Source of the DNA: Helicobacter cynogastricus
GTDB taxonomy: Bacteria; Campylobacterota; Campylobacteria; Campylobacterales; Helicobacteraceae
Reading direction: 5' to 3'
DNA length: 64,000 nucleotides
NCBI RefSeq assembly: GCF_900197855.1
Contig: NZ_FZMQ01000011.1
Span: 1 to 64,000, forward strand
A program made the translations under genes and the position numbers. Each line of letters starts with the position of its first letter. Position 1 is the stretch's first letter. The notes below the pieces were generated by a model. The model saw only the letters and a program-made list of their open reading frames with translations, did no database searches and was not told where the DNA came from. This document shows positions 1 to 8,227 of this stretch, piece by piece.

Positions 1-368
1 TTTGGAAAACCCCCCACAGCCACGCCCTCCTTAGGCTTGAATTTGGGAATTTTAGGGCGGGCAAAAAAGCTAGAGGGTTTGAGTTTGTAGACTTTGATTG
101 CCTTTAAATAGCTTTTCCAGTTTTGGACTAAGAGCATTAACACTTGTTGTGCGCTTTGAGCGCTCAAAGCTCTGTAATCTCTTTGGTTTTCTTTAGTGAA
201 GCATTTGATTAAGTCATAAGCACTGGGGAGCTTAAAGCCTGCAAAGTAATGTTCTCTTAAAATGAAGTTTGCATAGTTGTAAAGATTTTTAGACAAATGA
301 CAAAAGTCTTTAATGCGCTTAAAACTTGGGTGTGTAGGTTTGATGATGTGGCGTTCAGTTAGAGTCAT
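1..368 (-). mobile_element. tnpB: TnpB of an IS200/IS605-type element, N-terminal part (runs off the window)
   Basis: The minus strand from position 368 encodes a protein beginning MTLTERHIIKPTHPSF, continuing with KNLYNYANFILREHYF and a basic KIPKFKP segment before leaving the window. This is the N-terminal layout of Helicobacter IS605/IS607 OrfB (TnpB), an RNA-guided nuclease carried by these elements. About 122 codons are visible; the RuvC catalytic residues lie outside. The ATG overlaps the end of a small upstream ORF by 14 nt, so the two are probably translationally coupled. The assignment rests on remembered similarity of the N-terminus; whether the gene is intact cannot be told. Confidence 0.8.
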
Positions 369-498
369 CTAAATCCCCATTAATCGCATCTATGAGTTCT
401 TGTTTTACTTTGCTTTGATCTTTTTCTATGACAGCATTAACAAGCACGCCGTTACCTTTAATCGAATTTCTTATAACTAATGCAATATATGCTTTCAT
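355..498 (-). CDS. small ORF (47 aa) coupled to tnpB
   Basis: An ATG at 498 opens a 47-residue frame beginning MKAYIALVIRNSIKGNG and ending in LDDSN, with its TGA inside the first codons of tnpB. The product is small and acidic toward its C-terminus, with no signal peptide or membrane segment. It is too long and too well placed to ignore, and the overlap suggests translational coupling. I do not recognise the family. It may be a standard passenger or regulator of this IS type, or the remnant of a gene interrupted by the element. Its coding status is inferred from the overlap and protein-like composition only. Confidence 0.5.
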   Translation of the reverse strand: MKAYIALVIRNSIKGNGVLVNAVIEKDQSKVKQELIDAINGDLDDSN

Positions 499-523
499 AT
501 AACTTAAATTGAAAATTTAACAA

Positions 524-539
524 TACCTGTAATTAGGTA
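524..539. repeat. short hairpin, possible subterminal end of the IS element
   Basis: TACCT (524-528) and AGGTA (535-539) form a 5-bp stem with a 6-nt loop, placed between the small tnpB-linked ORF and comB7. IS200/IS605 elements carry small subterminal hairpins at their ends, so this may mark the element's border. The stem is short and could be chance. Confidence 0.3.
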
Positions 540-587
540 CACCGCTTTGGTTGATTTTGCACATACACCAACCTCAAACACTAATCC

Positions 588-722
588 TTAAGTCTGCCAA
601 ACTTGGTGCAATGTGGCGTATTCTGCGCGTGCGCATGGGCTCTTTTGCATCTCATGCATGCGATTAGAGCAGGCGTTGAAAACGACAATAAGAAAAAGTG
701 TTAGAAAAATTTTAATACCCAT
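588..722 (-). CDS. comB7: ComB7-like small lipoprotein
   Basis: A 44-residue frame begins with an ATG at 722 that overlaps the end of comB6 by 11 nt. It has a lysine-containing N-terminus, a hydrophobic stretch (IFLTLFLIVVF) and a lipobox NAC with the predicted lipidated cysteine at residue 18. After it comes HEMQKSPC, closely resembling the HEMKKSPC part of H. pylori ComB7 as I remember it. VirB7/ComB7 lipoproteins stabilise VirB9 in the outer membrane part of a T4SS. The position directly after a VirB6 homologue matches the comB6-comB7 order of H. pylori. No comB9 or comB10 follows here; the IS element does. Confidence 0.8.
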   Translation of the reverse strand: MGIKIFLTLFLIVVFNACSNRMHEMQKSPCARAEYATLHQVWQT

Positions 723-1731
723 GTGTGTTCCTAATGGTAGTGGTTGGTGTGCTGGGCTGAGAGAGTGTTTTGATATTCAAGGTCATCTCCTGAGGCTTAG
801 ATTTACTTTTATGGCTTACATGGATGTTTGCAGAGGGGTTAAGATTTGACACATTTTGCACTAACACGCTCTTGCTCAAAGCCACTAACTGGATAGCATC
901 CTGTACGCTCCCTTGTGTGTGGAAAAGAGACTGGATAAAGCGAGGGATGCGCCACACAAGAAAGAGTTCTAAAAGCGTGCTGATGATAACCATAAAATAC
1001 ACTTCATAGTTAGATGGGGAGGCGGGGATAAGGGTTTGGAGAATTTGCGCATTATAGCAGGCACAAAGCACCATGAGAGGTTGGTAAAAACTAAGCCCTG
1101 CGCATTTTTTTAAATATAGCCAAAGAATGGGGCGCAAACTAGCAAAAAAGCCTAAGGGGAGTACCAGTATACCTAAGGCAAGCCAAAGGTAAATTTCAAT
1201 AGACACGATGAGGCTTAAACATAAGGTTAAGGCAAGAAGCGCGCCCTCACAGAGCAACACCCCTATTGTTAAAAGAGTGCTAGCATTCAAGCTCAATGTA
1301 CCCATTGTGTGCATGATCAATTCTAGCGCGTGGAAGGCTTGATTGATTAAAAAGGCGAAGTTGAGCTGTGCGCCCTCCGCTCCAAAGGCAAAATTAGCGT
1401 GTTGTAAACTAGATGAGATGATCTCCATAAGAGCGTTTGAGGGAATGAATAGCACGCCTTTAAAATACCCATAAAAATCATGGGGGTGTTTCCAAGCGTA
1501 ATTAAAAAGGGTAAAAAAGCCCGCAAAACCCGCCATAGAAAAGAGCGTCTTAGTTGCAAACATATCTCCCAAACGCACCCTTTGATACGCCCAAATCATC
1601 AAGGCTAAACTTAAAATCCCATTATAAATTAGTGGGAGGTGCAAATTTTCTAAGATCTGATCACCCAAGCTTGACAAAAGCTGTTGGGTTGGATTCATAA
1701 AAAAGTTTAAAAGATGTTGGTAAAGATCCAC
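712..1731 (-). CDS. comB6: VirB6/TrbL-like T4SS inner-membrane protein (ComB6)
   Basis: This 339-residue protein has about six to seven hydrophobic segments, including LIYNGILSLALMIWAY near residue 35, a long stretch around residues 150-200 (LLTIGVLLCEGALLAL, then LWLALGILVLPLGFF) and YFMVIISTLLELFLV around 245. It ends in a polar, Ser/Thr/Pro-rich tail of about 60 residues. This is the VirB6/TrbL pattern: a polytopic inner-membrane component of the DNA-transport channel. It sits immediately before the ComB7-like lipoprotein, as in the H. pylori competence system. The first ATG in the frame is used, 70 bp from a divergently transcribed gene. Family assignment is good; the exact orthologue rests on context. 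Confidence 0.75.
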   Translation of the reverse strand: MDLYQHLLNFFMNPTQQLLSSLGDQILENLHLPLIYNGILSLALMIWAYQRVRLGDMFATKTLFSMAGFAGFFTLFNYAWKHPHDFYGYFKGVLFIPSNALMEIISSSLQHANFAFGAEGAQLNFAFLINQAFHALELIMHTMGTLSLNASTLLTIGVLLCEGALLALTLCLSLIVSIEIYLWLALGILVLPLGFFASLRPILWLYLKKCAGLSFYQPLMVLCACYNAQILQTLIPASPSNYEVYFMVIISTLLELFLVWRIPRFIQSLFHTQGSVQDAIQLVALSKSVLVQNVSNLNPSANIHVSHKSKSKPQEMTLNIKTLSQPSTPTTTIRNTHGY

Positions 1732-1763
1732 GGCCGACTTTCTAGCAGTATGCGGAGTTGTAG

Positions 1764-1769
1764 TATAAT
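1764..1769 (+). promoter_or_regulatory. -10 box for the 1802 gene
   Basis: TATAAT lies 32 nt before the ATG at 1802, in the 70-bp gap between divergent genes. Helicobacter sigma-80 promoters depend mainly on the -10 hexamer. No clear -35 element was seen. Confidence 0.5.
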
Positions 1770-1801
1770 CAAAGTTTTTAAAATCTGCTCAAAGGCTTTA
1801 G

Positions 1802-2593
1802 ATGAATCCCCTGCGCACTTTATTAAAGGACTCTCAAAAACGCTTGATTGTGGACGCGCGTGCCTATGCCCACAAAGTGCTCATGCAACACAAACCCTAC
1901 CCATGGCATGACCCCACTCTTTATAGCAATTACATGAAACAGGTCGCCTCTTTATTGAGGGCGGATGTGTTGGTTTTACGCTTTGATAAACTCTTAGAGG
2001 AGGAACTTAAAAATAATACCTCTCTTGTAGACAAGATGAAAGAGAAAACCCGTAGTGGTTACGCCCTCAAGGTGTTCATGGCTGATGAGGAATTACGCGC
2101 TATCACCAGCTCACTCATCAATACCGCGACTAATATTTTGCATGTGCATGTGCTCACACAGCTTCCCTCCCCCCTAGACCTCTTGAAAATGACGGCTAGA
2201 GCCGTGGGGGCTAGTGAGGAATTTGAAGAAGATCAGATCGAAAATGCGGGCGTTTATTGCGCTGACTGGTTACGATCCTACAAGGATTCCAAAGTTTGTG
2301 GTCTTCTTTTTGATGCAAGAAACCATGCTTTAAATTTGGAGCTTTACAAGCCCATTACCAACACTGCAGAAGGGTATGGCTGGGTGGTGGGTCTTAGAGA
2401 ACAAGAGGCTCTACATTTTGTAGGGGAAAAAGCTCCCATTCCTGTTTTGGATTCGGATTTTTGGATTGATGCGAGTGCTGGGGGAGCGTGTGCTGGGGGA
2501 GCGTGCGTAAATCGGGTGTTTTTTACAGAAATCCACCAAGATGCAGTACCCGAAGCCGTGCTAGAAAAACTTAAAGAGTTTGAACTTACTTGA
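1802..2593 (+). CDS. protein of unknown function within the com locus (263 aa)
   Basis: I do not recognise this family. It is a soluble-looking protein of 263 residues with no signal peptide or membrane helix. The central part is acidic (EEFEEDQIENAG), and near the C-terminus there is a duplicated GGAC motif (AGGACAGGAC) from a perfect 15-bp tandem repeat at 2476-2505. It lies on the strand opposite to the VirB6 and VirB8 homologues that flank it and overlaps the 3' end of the VirB8 gene by 8 bp. A TATAAT box 32 nt upstream suggests independent transcription. A link to DNA uptake is possible from location only. Confidence 0.7.
   Translation: MNPLRTLLKDSQKRLIVDARAYAHKVLMQHKPYPWHDPTLYSNYMKQVASLLRADVLVLRFDKLLEEELKNNTSLVDKMKEKTRSGYALKVFMADEELRAITSSLINTATNILHVHVLTQLPSPLDLLKMTARAVGASEEFEEDQIENAGVYCADWLRSYKDSKVCGLLFDARNHALNLELYKPITNTAEGYGWVVGLREQEALHFVGEKAPIPVLDSDFWIDASAGGACAGGACVNRVFFTEIHQDAVPEAVLEKLKEFELT
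2476..2505 (+). repeat. 15-bp perfect tandem duplication, in frame
   Basis: TGCTGGGGGAGCGTG occurs twice in direct succession (2476-2490 and 2491-2505). Being 15 bp, it keeps frame and duplicates five residues containing a cysteine in the 263-residue unknown protein. Confidence 0.95.
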
Positions 2594-3338
2594 ATTCCTG
2601 CATTTGAGTAACGCTATATTGGGTAACTTGAAAACCTGTAGGGTTCTTGGGCAGGGGGGCGTTATCAGATGTGGGGGGCGTTACAAATGTATAGCTTAGG
2701 GTGATGTTATAACGCTTTTCATAAACAGGTTTTCCCTCGTGGAAAAGTTTAGCTTTGATTTGCACATGGCTGATTTTAGAACCCTGCGCTCCCTCTAAAA
2801 TGGCGATGTGGATAATGCGAATGTCTCGCTGTATTTTGCTATCAGTGTAAACGCTATTTTTAGAGGCGACCAATTCCTCAAAAAGTCGCCACACCTTGCT
2901 ACTGCTTTGCAGACGCACGATCTCATAGCGTTCTTGATCATCAATCCCATTAATGGACTCGCGATTGAGGATGTAATGCCCAATGAGGGAGCGCACAAGA
3001 GCCTCATTACTTGAAATACTCCCATCAGCGCGCTGGATAATGGCATAATGTTTATCTTGATTGGCAAAGTCTATAAAATGATGTTGGGTTTCTTTGAGGG
3101 GCAAAAGCACAATGATGGCAATCGCTAGACTTAGACTAATGACACTCAATAAAGCCACGAGTCTATAGGCAATTGCAGTATGTTTGCGCTCCAATCTAAA
3201 GACACTATTTAAGTCCATACGCTCAAAGCTAAGACCATCGATCTTGGTCTTGATCTCTTCTTCAAATTGAGCTTGCCTGGCCTCCAAACGCTCCAAGAGT
3301 TCTTTTAAAAGTTGTTCACGCAGAAAATCATCTCTCAT
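2586..3338 (-). CDS. comB8: VirB8-like T4SS component (ComB8 type)
   Basis: A 250-residue protein with a charged, probably coiled-coil cytoplasmic N-terminus (LREQLLKELLERLEARQAQF), one membrane helix at residues 57-80 and a periplasmic domain of about 165 residues. This is the VirB8 layout: a bitopic scaffold protein of the inner-membrane complex. The periplasmic domain carries a conserved-looking NITLSYTF strand near its end. In H. pylori comB8 follows comB7; here it lies upstream of comB6 on the same strand, with an opposite-strand gene between. It diverges from the VirB4 gene at 3395, with both -10 boxes in the 56-bp gap. The specific ComB8 name is inferred. Confidence 0.75.
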   Translation of the reverse strand: MRDDFLREQLLKELLERLEARQAQFEEEIKTKIDGLSFERMDLNSVFRLERKHTAIAYRLVALLSVISLSLAIAIIVLLPLKETQHHFIDFANQDKHYAIIQRADGSISSNEALVRSLIGHYILNRESINGIDDQERYEIVRLQSSSKVWRLFEELVASKNSVYTDSKIQRDIRIIHIAILEGAQGSKISHVQIKAKLFHEGKPVYEKRYNITLSYTFVTPPTSDNAPLPKNPTGFQVTQYSVTQMQEFK

Positions 3339-3344
3339 AAGAGA

Positions 3345-3350
3345 ATTATA
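3345..3350 (-). promoter_or_regulatory. -10 box for the VirB8 gene
   Basis: Reads TATAAT on the minus strand, only 6 nt before the ATG at 3338. If used, transcription would begin close to the start codon and give a leaderless or nearly leaderless mRNA. Confidence 0.4.
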
Positions 3351-3377
3351 ATTAACCCGGGCTTAATGCAGAATCCT

Positions 3378-3383
3378 TATAAT
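3378..3383 (+). promoter_or_regulatory. -10 box for the VirB4 gene
   Basis: TATAAT lies 11 nt before the ATG at 3395, implying a 5' leader of only about five bases. No good Shine-Dalgarno sequence precedes this ATG. Confidence 0.4.
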
Positions 3384-3394
3384 TTTTCCTAGCA

Positions 3395-5737
3395 ATGTGG
3401 CATAGGTTAGGCAATTTTTTACGCACCAAATCTTGGGATTTTTTAACCGGCACCTTCCCCAAAGTCTATTCTATGACTGAGGAAAATAATATCTTGGGGC
3501 TTTATGATGCGCACTTCATCCTCACCAAACAAGAGCAGTTGGTGGGCATGGTAGAAATTGAGGGCTTGAGTTTGAGTGCTATGAGCAAGGAGGATTTAGA
3601 GGGCTATTTTGAGAGCAAACACAACGCCTTAAGCCAACTTGATGGGGTGATTTTGCGCATTTACACCAAACGCCGCCGTGTTCTTTTAGAGCAAAACCCT
3701 TGCGTGCAAAATGCGCATGCCCAAGCCATTATCCAAAGCTTTGAGAGTAAAGCGATTTATGACACACGCTATTATTTGATCTTTGAAACCATCACCAAGC
3801 CCATTCAAGGCTTTTTTGCGACAAAAAAACTCCAGCTCACCACTTCAGAAGATCAACCCTACGCGCACAAACTCTCTCTTTTAAACCAAGCGATCGCACA
3901 AATCAGACACACACTTGCCAATTTTAAACCCACTCTTTTAAGTGCTCGTGAAGTCCTTGAGTTTTACGCTTCTTATATCAATGGGGTTAGTATTCCCCTC
4001 AAACCCTCGCAAGGTTTTTTAGAGGATAGCTATATCGCCACTAATGTGCATTTTCATCAAAATTATTTTGTACAAGAGAGGCACAACACGCGCACTTATC
4101 ATTGTATTATCGGAATTAAGGCCTATGGGAGTCAAAGCATCACTTCTATAGCCCTCTCTACCTTGCTCCACCACCAAAAAGAACTAGACATTATTTTTTC
4201 GATCAAGCCTCTAAGCACCCAAGAAGCCCTAGCTTTTCTCCAAGAAAAAATCCGCCTCACCTTTACAAAGCTGGTGCGCGCAGAGTTAGAAAATTACCAT
4301 GAACTTATCAAGGCTAAACGCCTCTGTTTGCAACAATGCGCACTCAATATCCACCTTAAAAGTCCTGATTTAGAAACCTTAAACCAGCACGCCCAAGAGG
4401 TATTAAGTTTATTGGCCAATGAGCACCTAGTCGGCGTGGTAGAAACTTTGGGCTTGAAACCGGCGTATTTTTCTTTTTTCCCGGGGCGCATGCATCTTAA
4501 TCCAAGATTGCGTTATCAAAGCGCGCAAGCTTTGGCGTGTTTGGTGGTGTTTGAGCGATCCAATCGGGGTTTTAAAAGCAATTCTTGGGGGAATATGCCC
4601 TTAAGTGTGTTTAAGAATTTGGATCACTCTCCCTATCTCTTTAATTTTCATAACCAAGAAGTGCGCCATTTAGGCGTAGCTAAACACAATATCGCTAAGG
4701 TGAATGGGCACACGATGATCATCGGAGCAACTGGGGCAGGTAAAACTACTTTGATGGGGTTTTTGATGATGAGCGCGCTCAAATACGATCACCTCAACAT
4801 TCTAGCCCTCGATCGCGCTTATGGTCTTTTCTCTTGCACGCAGTATCTTGGAGGGAATTACAATAGCGGGGCGCATTTTAAAATCAACCCGCTTTCTTTA
4901 GAGTATTCCCAAGAAAACCACGACTTTTTGCACTCCTTTTATCTAGCCATGCTCAATCTAACGCCCCAAGACATCGCAGAAAACAACGCCATTCATAAGG
5001 CTTTGCATAGCCTCTATTCTACTCTGCCCCCCAAAACCTTTAGTCTTCAAGATTTTAAAGAAACTCTGATTCATAACTCTAAACTCGCTTTAAGCCTAGA
5101 ACCCTATTGTAACCACCCCCTTTTTAGTGCCCTAGAGGATAGCCTAGAGCTTAACAACCCTCTAACCACGATTAACATGGACGCTATCACCCTTAATTCT
5201 AAAGATTTAGGACTTTTAGCCTATTACATCTTTTATAAACTTTTTCATTTATCTTTACATGCTAATCGGGGGTTTTTGTTATTTGTGGATGAATTTAGAA
5301 GTTACGCGCAAAATCCAAGCCTGAATGCCCACATCAATACCCTCATCACGCAAGCGCGCAAGGCAAATGGGGTTGTGGTGCTCGCCCTCCAAGACATCCA
5401 TCAGCTCGCACAAATGCAAGATGCCAAGAGTTTTCTAAAAAACATGGGCACTTTGATCATTTACCCTCAAAAACATGCCCAAGACTTGAGCTCTGAGCTA
5501 GGCGTTGCTCTCAGCCAAATGGAGAGGCATTTTTTAGAAACCACCCCCCTACACGCGCGCCAAGTTTTGATCAAAAACATGAATGATGGGAGTTCTAATA
5601 TTGTAGATGTCAATCTTGAAGACTTAGGACCTTATTTACAAATCTTTAATTCTAATGCCACTCATGCCAGATATTTAGAAGAGCTTATGCGCACCCACCC
5701 TCAAACTTGGCGCACCCATCTGCTCAAACAAACTTAA
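3395..5737 (+). CDS. comB4: VirB4-family T4SS ATPase (ComB4-like)
   Basis: A 780-residue ATPase of the VirB4/CagE/TrbE family that powers assembly or substrate movement in T4SS; H. pylori ComB4 is of similar length (about 787). The N-terminal half is the family-specific domain. The C-terminal half has the RecA-like ATPase: Walker A GATGAGKT at residues 444-451, Walker B LLFVDE with D632/E633, then the QARKANGVVVLALQD segment typical of VirB4 motif C. Transcribed divergently from the VirB8 gene; the dicarboxylate carrier follows 12 nt later, probably in the same transcript. Start chosen at the first ATG, supported by the short distance from a TATAAT box. Confidence 0.88.
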   Translation: MWHRLGNFLRTKSWDFLTGTFPKVYSMTEENNILGLYDAHFILTKQEQLVGMVEIEGLSLSAMSKEDLEGYFESKHNALSQLDGVILRIYTKRRRVLLEQNPCVQNAHAQAIIQSFESKAIYDTRYYLIFETITKPIQGFFATKKLQLTTSEDQPYAHKLSLLNQAIAQIRHTLANFKPTLLSAREVLEFYASYINGVSIPLKPSQGFLEDSYIATNVHFHQNYFVQERHNTRTYHCIIGIKAYGSQSITSIALSTLLHHQKELDIIFSIKPLSTQEALAFLQEKIRLTFTKLVRAELENYHELIKAKRLCLQQCALNIHLKSPDLETLNQHAQEVLSLLANEHLVGVVETLGLKPAYFSFFPGRMHLNPRLRYQSAQALACLVVFERSNRGFKSNSWGNMPLSVFKNLDHSPYLFNFHNQEVRHLGVAKHNIAKVNGHTMIIGATGAGKTTLMGFLMMSALKYDHLNILALDRAYGLFSCTQYLGGNYNSGAHFKINPLSLEYSQENHDFLHSFYLAMLNLTPQDIAENNAIHKALHSLYSTLPPKTFSLQDFKETLIHNSKLALSLEPYCNHPLFSALEDSLELNNPLTTINMDAITLNSKDLGLLAYYIFYKLFHLSLHANRGFLLFVDEFRSYAQNPSLNAHINTLITQARKANGVVVLALQDIHQLAQMQDAKSFLKNMGTLIIYPQKHAQDLSSELGVALSQMERHFLETTPLHARQVLIKNMNDGSSNIVDVNLEDLGPYLQIFNSNATHARYLEELMRTHPQTWRTHLLKQT

Positions 5738-5749
5738 GAAAGGAGAGCG

Positions 5750-7054
5750 ATGTTACTCACATTGCAAATTGCGGTGCTCTTAGGGGCGATTTATTTGGGC
5801 GTGCGTTTGGGAGGGATGGGGATTGGTTTTGCCGGGGGATTAGGCGTGGTGGTGTTGAGCTTGTTTCTAGGAATGCGTCCGGGCAATATCCCTTGGGATG
5901 TGATCCTTATTATCATGGCAGTTATTGGAGCGATCTCTAGCATGCAACTAGCCGGAGGGTTAGATTACTTAGTGAGCATTGCTGAGAAAATTTTGCGGCG
6001 TAACCCTAAACACATTAATTACCTAGCCCCGCTAGTTACTTATACCCTAACTTTGCTAGCGGGCACGGGACACACTTCTTTTTCTATGTTGCCCGTCATT
6101 GTAGAAGTGGCTAAGGGGCAAAATATTCGCCCCTCTCGCCCCCTTTCTCTAGCCGTAGTTTCTTCGCAAATAGCCATCACTGCCAGCCCTGTCTCAGCTG
6201 CTGTGATCGCCATGAGTGGCTTTTTAGAGCCCTTTGGAGTGTCTTACCCTATTTTGCTAGCTATCTGTATTCCCTCTACTCTGTGCGCGTGTCTGCTCAC
6301 CGCCTTTATTGTCAGCACCTTTTTTCCTAATACACTAGAGCATAAAGTAATTTCTAATGCCACCACCACCTACTCCCACCAAGACATCCCCAAAAGTGCT
6401 AAACTCTCGGTGTTGATCTTTGTGTTGGGCATTGTTGCTGTGGTGTGCTATGCGACGGCTATTTCTAAAAACATCGCTTGGATCAAACCGGTCATTCTCC
6501 CGCGCAACGATGCCATTATTAGCTTTATGCTTGCCATTGCAACCCTAATTGTGCTTGTTTGTAAGCTCAAATGCAATGATCTAGTACACACCAGCACTTT
6601 TAAAGCGGGCTTGAGCGCGTGCGTGTGCGTGTTAGGTGTAGCGTGGCTAGGAGATACCTTTGTAAAGGGCTATATCGAGCCTATTAAAACCCTTGCTTCC
6701 TCTTTGCTCGTGCACTATCCCTTTTTGCTCGCTATAGGTTTGTTTTTTACTAGCATGCTTCTTTATTCTCAGGCAGCCACTACCAAAGCCCTAATTCCCA
6801 GCGTGATTGTGGCTTTGGGCATCACTCCTGAACATACCCAGCATGTTTATATTGTGGTGGCTTCCTTTGCGGCCGTTTCAGCCCTCTTTGTCTTGCCCAC
6901 TTACCCCACTCTGCTAGGGGCTGTGCAGATGGATGACACGGGCAGTACGCGCATTGGCAAATACATTTTTAATCACTCTTTTTTCTTACCCGGGGTGCTT
7001 GTGATTGTCTTTGCTGTCGCACTAGGCTTCTTGCTAGCTCCTCTTTTGCTTTAA
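5750..7054 (+). CDS. dcuA: anaerobic C4-dicarboxylate transporter, Dcu family
   Basis: A 434-residue polytopic membrane protein with at least ten hydrophobic segments from the N-terminus (LLTLQIAVLLGAIYLGVRLGG) to the C-terminus (FALGFLLAPLLL type). The GTGHTSFSMLPVI segment and the ITASPVSAA loop are characteristic of DcuA/DcuB carriers, which exchange fumarate, succinate, aspartate and malate across the inner membrane. In Helicobacter these feed fumarate respiration. The ATG at 5750 has a strong AAGGAG ribosome site. The gene converges with nusA and the two stop codons share the same TTAA. Assignment to DcuA rather than DcuB is by resemblance only. Confidence 0.9.
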   Translation: MLLTLQIAVLLGAIYLGVRLGGMGIGFAGGLGVVVLSLFLGMRPGNIPWDVILIIMAVIGAISSMQLAGGLDYLVSIAEKILRRNPKHINYLAPLVTYTLTLLAGTGHTSFSMLPVIVEVAKGQNIRPSRPLSLAVVSSQIAITASPVSAAVIAMSGFLEPFGVSYPILLAICIPSTLCACLLTAFIVSTFFPNTLEHKVISNATTTYSHQDIPKSAKLSVLIFVLGIVAVVCYATAISKNIAWIKPVILPRNDAIISFMLAIATLIVLVCKLKCNDLVHTSTFKAGLSACVCVLGVAWLGDTFVKGYIEPIKTLASSLLVHYPFLLAIGLFFTSMLLYSQAATTKALIPSVIVALGITPEHTQHVYIVVASFAAVSALFVLPTYPTLLGAVQMDDTGSTRIGKYIFNHSFFLPGVLVIVFAVALGFLLAPLLL

Positions 7055-8181
7055 GATTGTTGGGGAGTTGGGGAGGTTTTAAATAAGGACTCTAACATGC
7101 TCAAACCGCTCTTTTTGGGGCTCTCCTCTTCAGCAATGACATTAAAGTCAATTTCATAACCAGTAAGCATGCAGGCTAAACGCACATTGACTCCACTTTT
7201 ACCAATGGCTTTACTCTTTTGATCGGCCCGCAGGGTTACTAAAGCGTTTTTTTGCACCTTGTCCTCTAGGGTTTGTTGACTCAATTCAATTTTGACAATA
7301 TTGGCCGGTGATAGGGCGTTGGCGATGTAAATTTCAGGCACTTCGTTGTAATGCACGCAATCGATACTTTCATTACAAAGCTCTTTGCTAATGGAGTTAA
7401 TGCGTGTCCCCTTAACACCCACGGTTGCCCCGATGGGGTCAATTTGGGTATTGTGTGAGCGTAGGGCTAATTTAGCGCGATCCCCGGGGATACGCGCAAC
7501 TCCCATAATTTCAATCTCTTTATCGGCAATCTCAGGCACTTCTAGGTGTAAAAGAGCCTCTAAAAATTTAGGCGTAGTTCTTGAGAGCTCTAAGATCAAA
7601 CCCTGTTTGCTGAAGCGCACACTTTTAAGAATGGCGCGCAAAGTGTCGCCCACCTTGAAGCTCTCGCCCTTAATACGATTACGCAATGCCAGCACCGCCT
7701 GCACGCCCTCAATCTCTACAAAGGTGTTGTGATTCTTATCCACATCTAAAACAACGCCCCTTACAATGCTATTGAGCATACCCTTGTATTTTTGAAAATA
7801 TTGATCCTCTAAACTTTTTTGGATATTGAATTCTAAATCCTTAAAAAGGGCGTTGACTGCCCCTCGTTTCATGTCTTTCAAACTAATTTCATAGTGTAGA
7901 AAATCATTAGGCTTTAAGGAAGGATCGTCTTTGAGGGCTTCTTTTAGGGCAAGCGTGTTGGTGGGGTCTGTGGTAAGCTTGGGATCATCATCAGCGCACA
8001 CCTCCACAACATGCAAGAGAGTAAAATCCTTATTGCTATCATCAATGATAAAATTTGCCTGCGGGTCGATAGTGTTTTTTGCAACCTTGAGAATGCTATT
8101 TTTTACAACTTCTTTCACCATGTCTAAACTTAAACCTTTTTCATAGGCAATTAGCTCTACGATGTCTAAGATTTTTTCCAT
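7051..8181 (-). CDS. nusA: transcription termination/antitermination factor NusA
   Basis: A 376-residue RNA polymerase-binding protein. The N-terminal domain (about residues 1-130) contacts polymerase; an S1 domain follows (GVVLDVDKNHNTFVEIEG); then two KH domains with GxxG loops (GVKGTRINSI and AIGKSGVNVRLA). It lacks the acidic C-terminal repeats of E. coli NusA, normal for this lineage. The last ~15 residues (SPTPQQS) are low complexity. It starts at an ATG with an AAGGATA-type site and a TATACT box 47 nt upstream. In many bacteria nusA sits with infB; here it stands alone, converging with the Dcu carrier. Confidence 0.95.
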   Translation of the reverse strand: MEKILDIVELIAYEKGLSLDMVKEVVKNSILKVAKNTIDPQANFIIDDSNKDFTLLHVVEVCADDDPKLTTDPTNTLALKEALKDDPSLKPNDFLHYEISLKDMKRGAVNALFKDLEFNIQKSLEDQYFQKYKGMLNSIVRGVVLDVDKNHNTFVEIEGVQAVLALRNRIKGESFKVGDTLRAILKSVRFSKQGLILELSRTTPKFLEALLHLEVPEIADKEIEIMGVARIPGDRAKLALRSHNTQIDPIGATVGVKGTRINSISKELCNESIDCVHYNEVPEIYIANALSPANIVKIELSQQTLEDKVQKNALVTLRADQKSKAIGKSGVNVRLACMLTGYEIDFNVIAEEESPKKSGLSMLESLFKTSPTPQQS

Positions 8182-8227
8182 TTATATCCTTAAATATTGG
8201 GGCGTTTTTTTTATAAAAGAGAATCCT

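Noticed and set aside
8201-8212. T8 run before nusA as a phase-variable tract
   Set aside because: It lies between the -10 box and ribosome site, is only eight bases and does not alter a reading frame. Length variation cannot be judged from one sequence.
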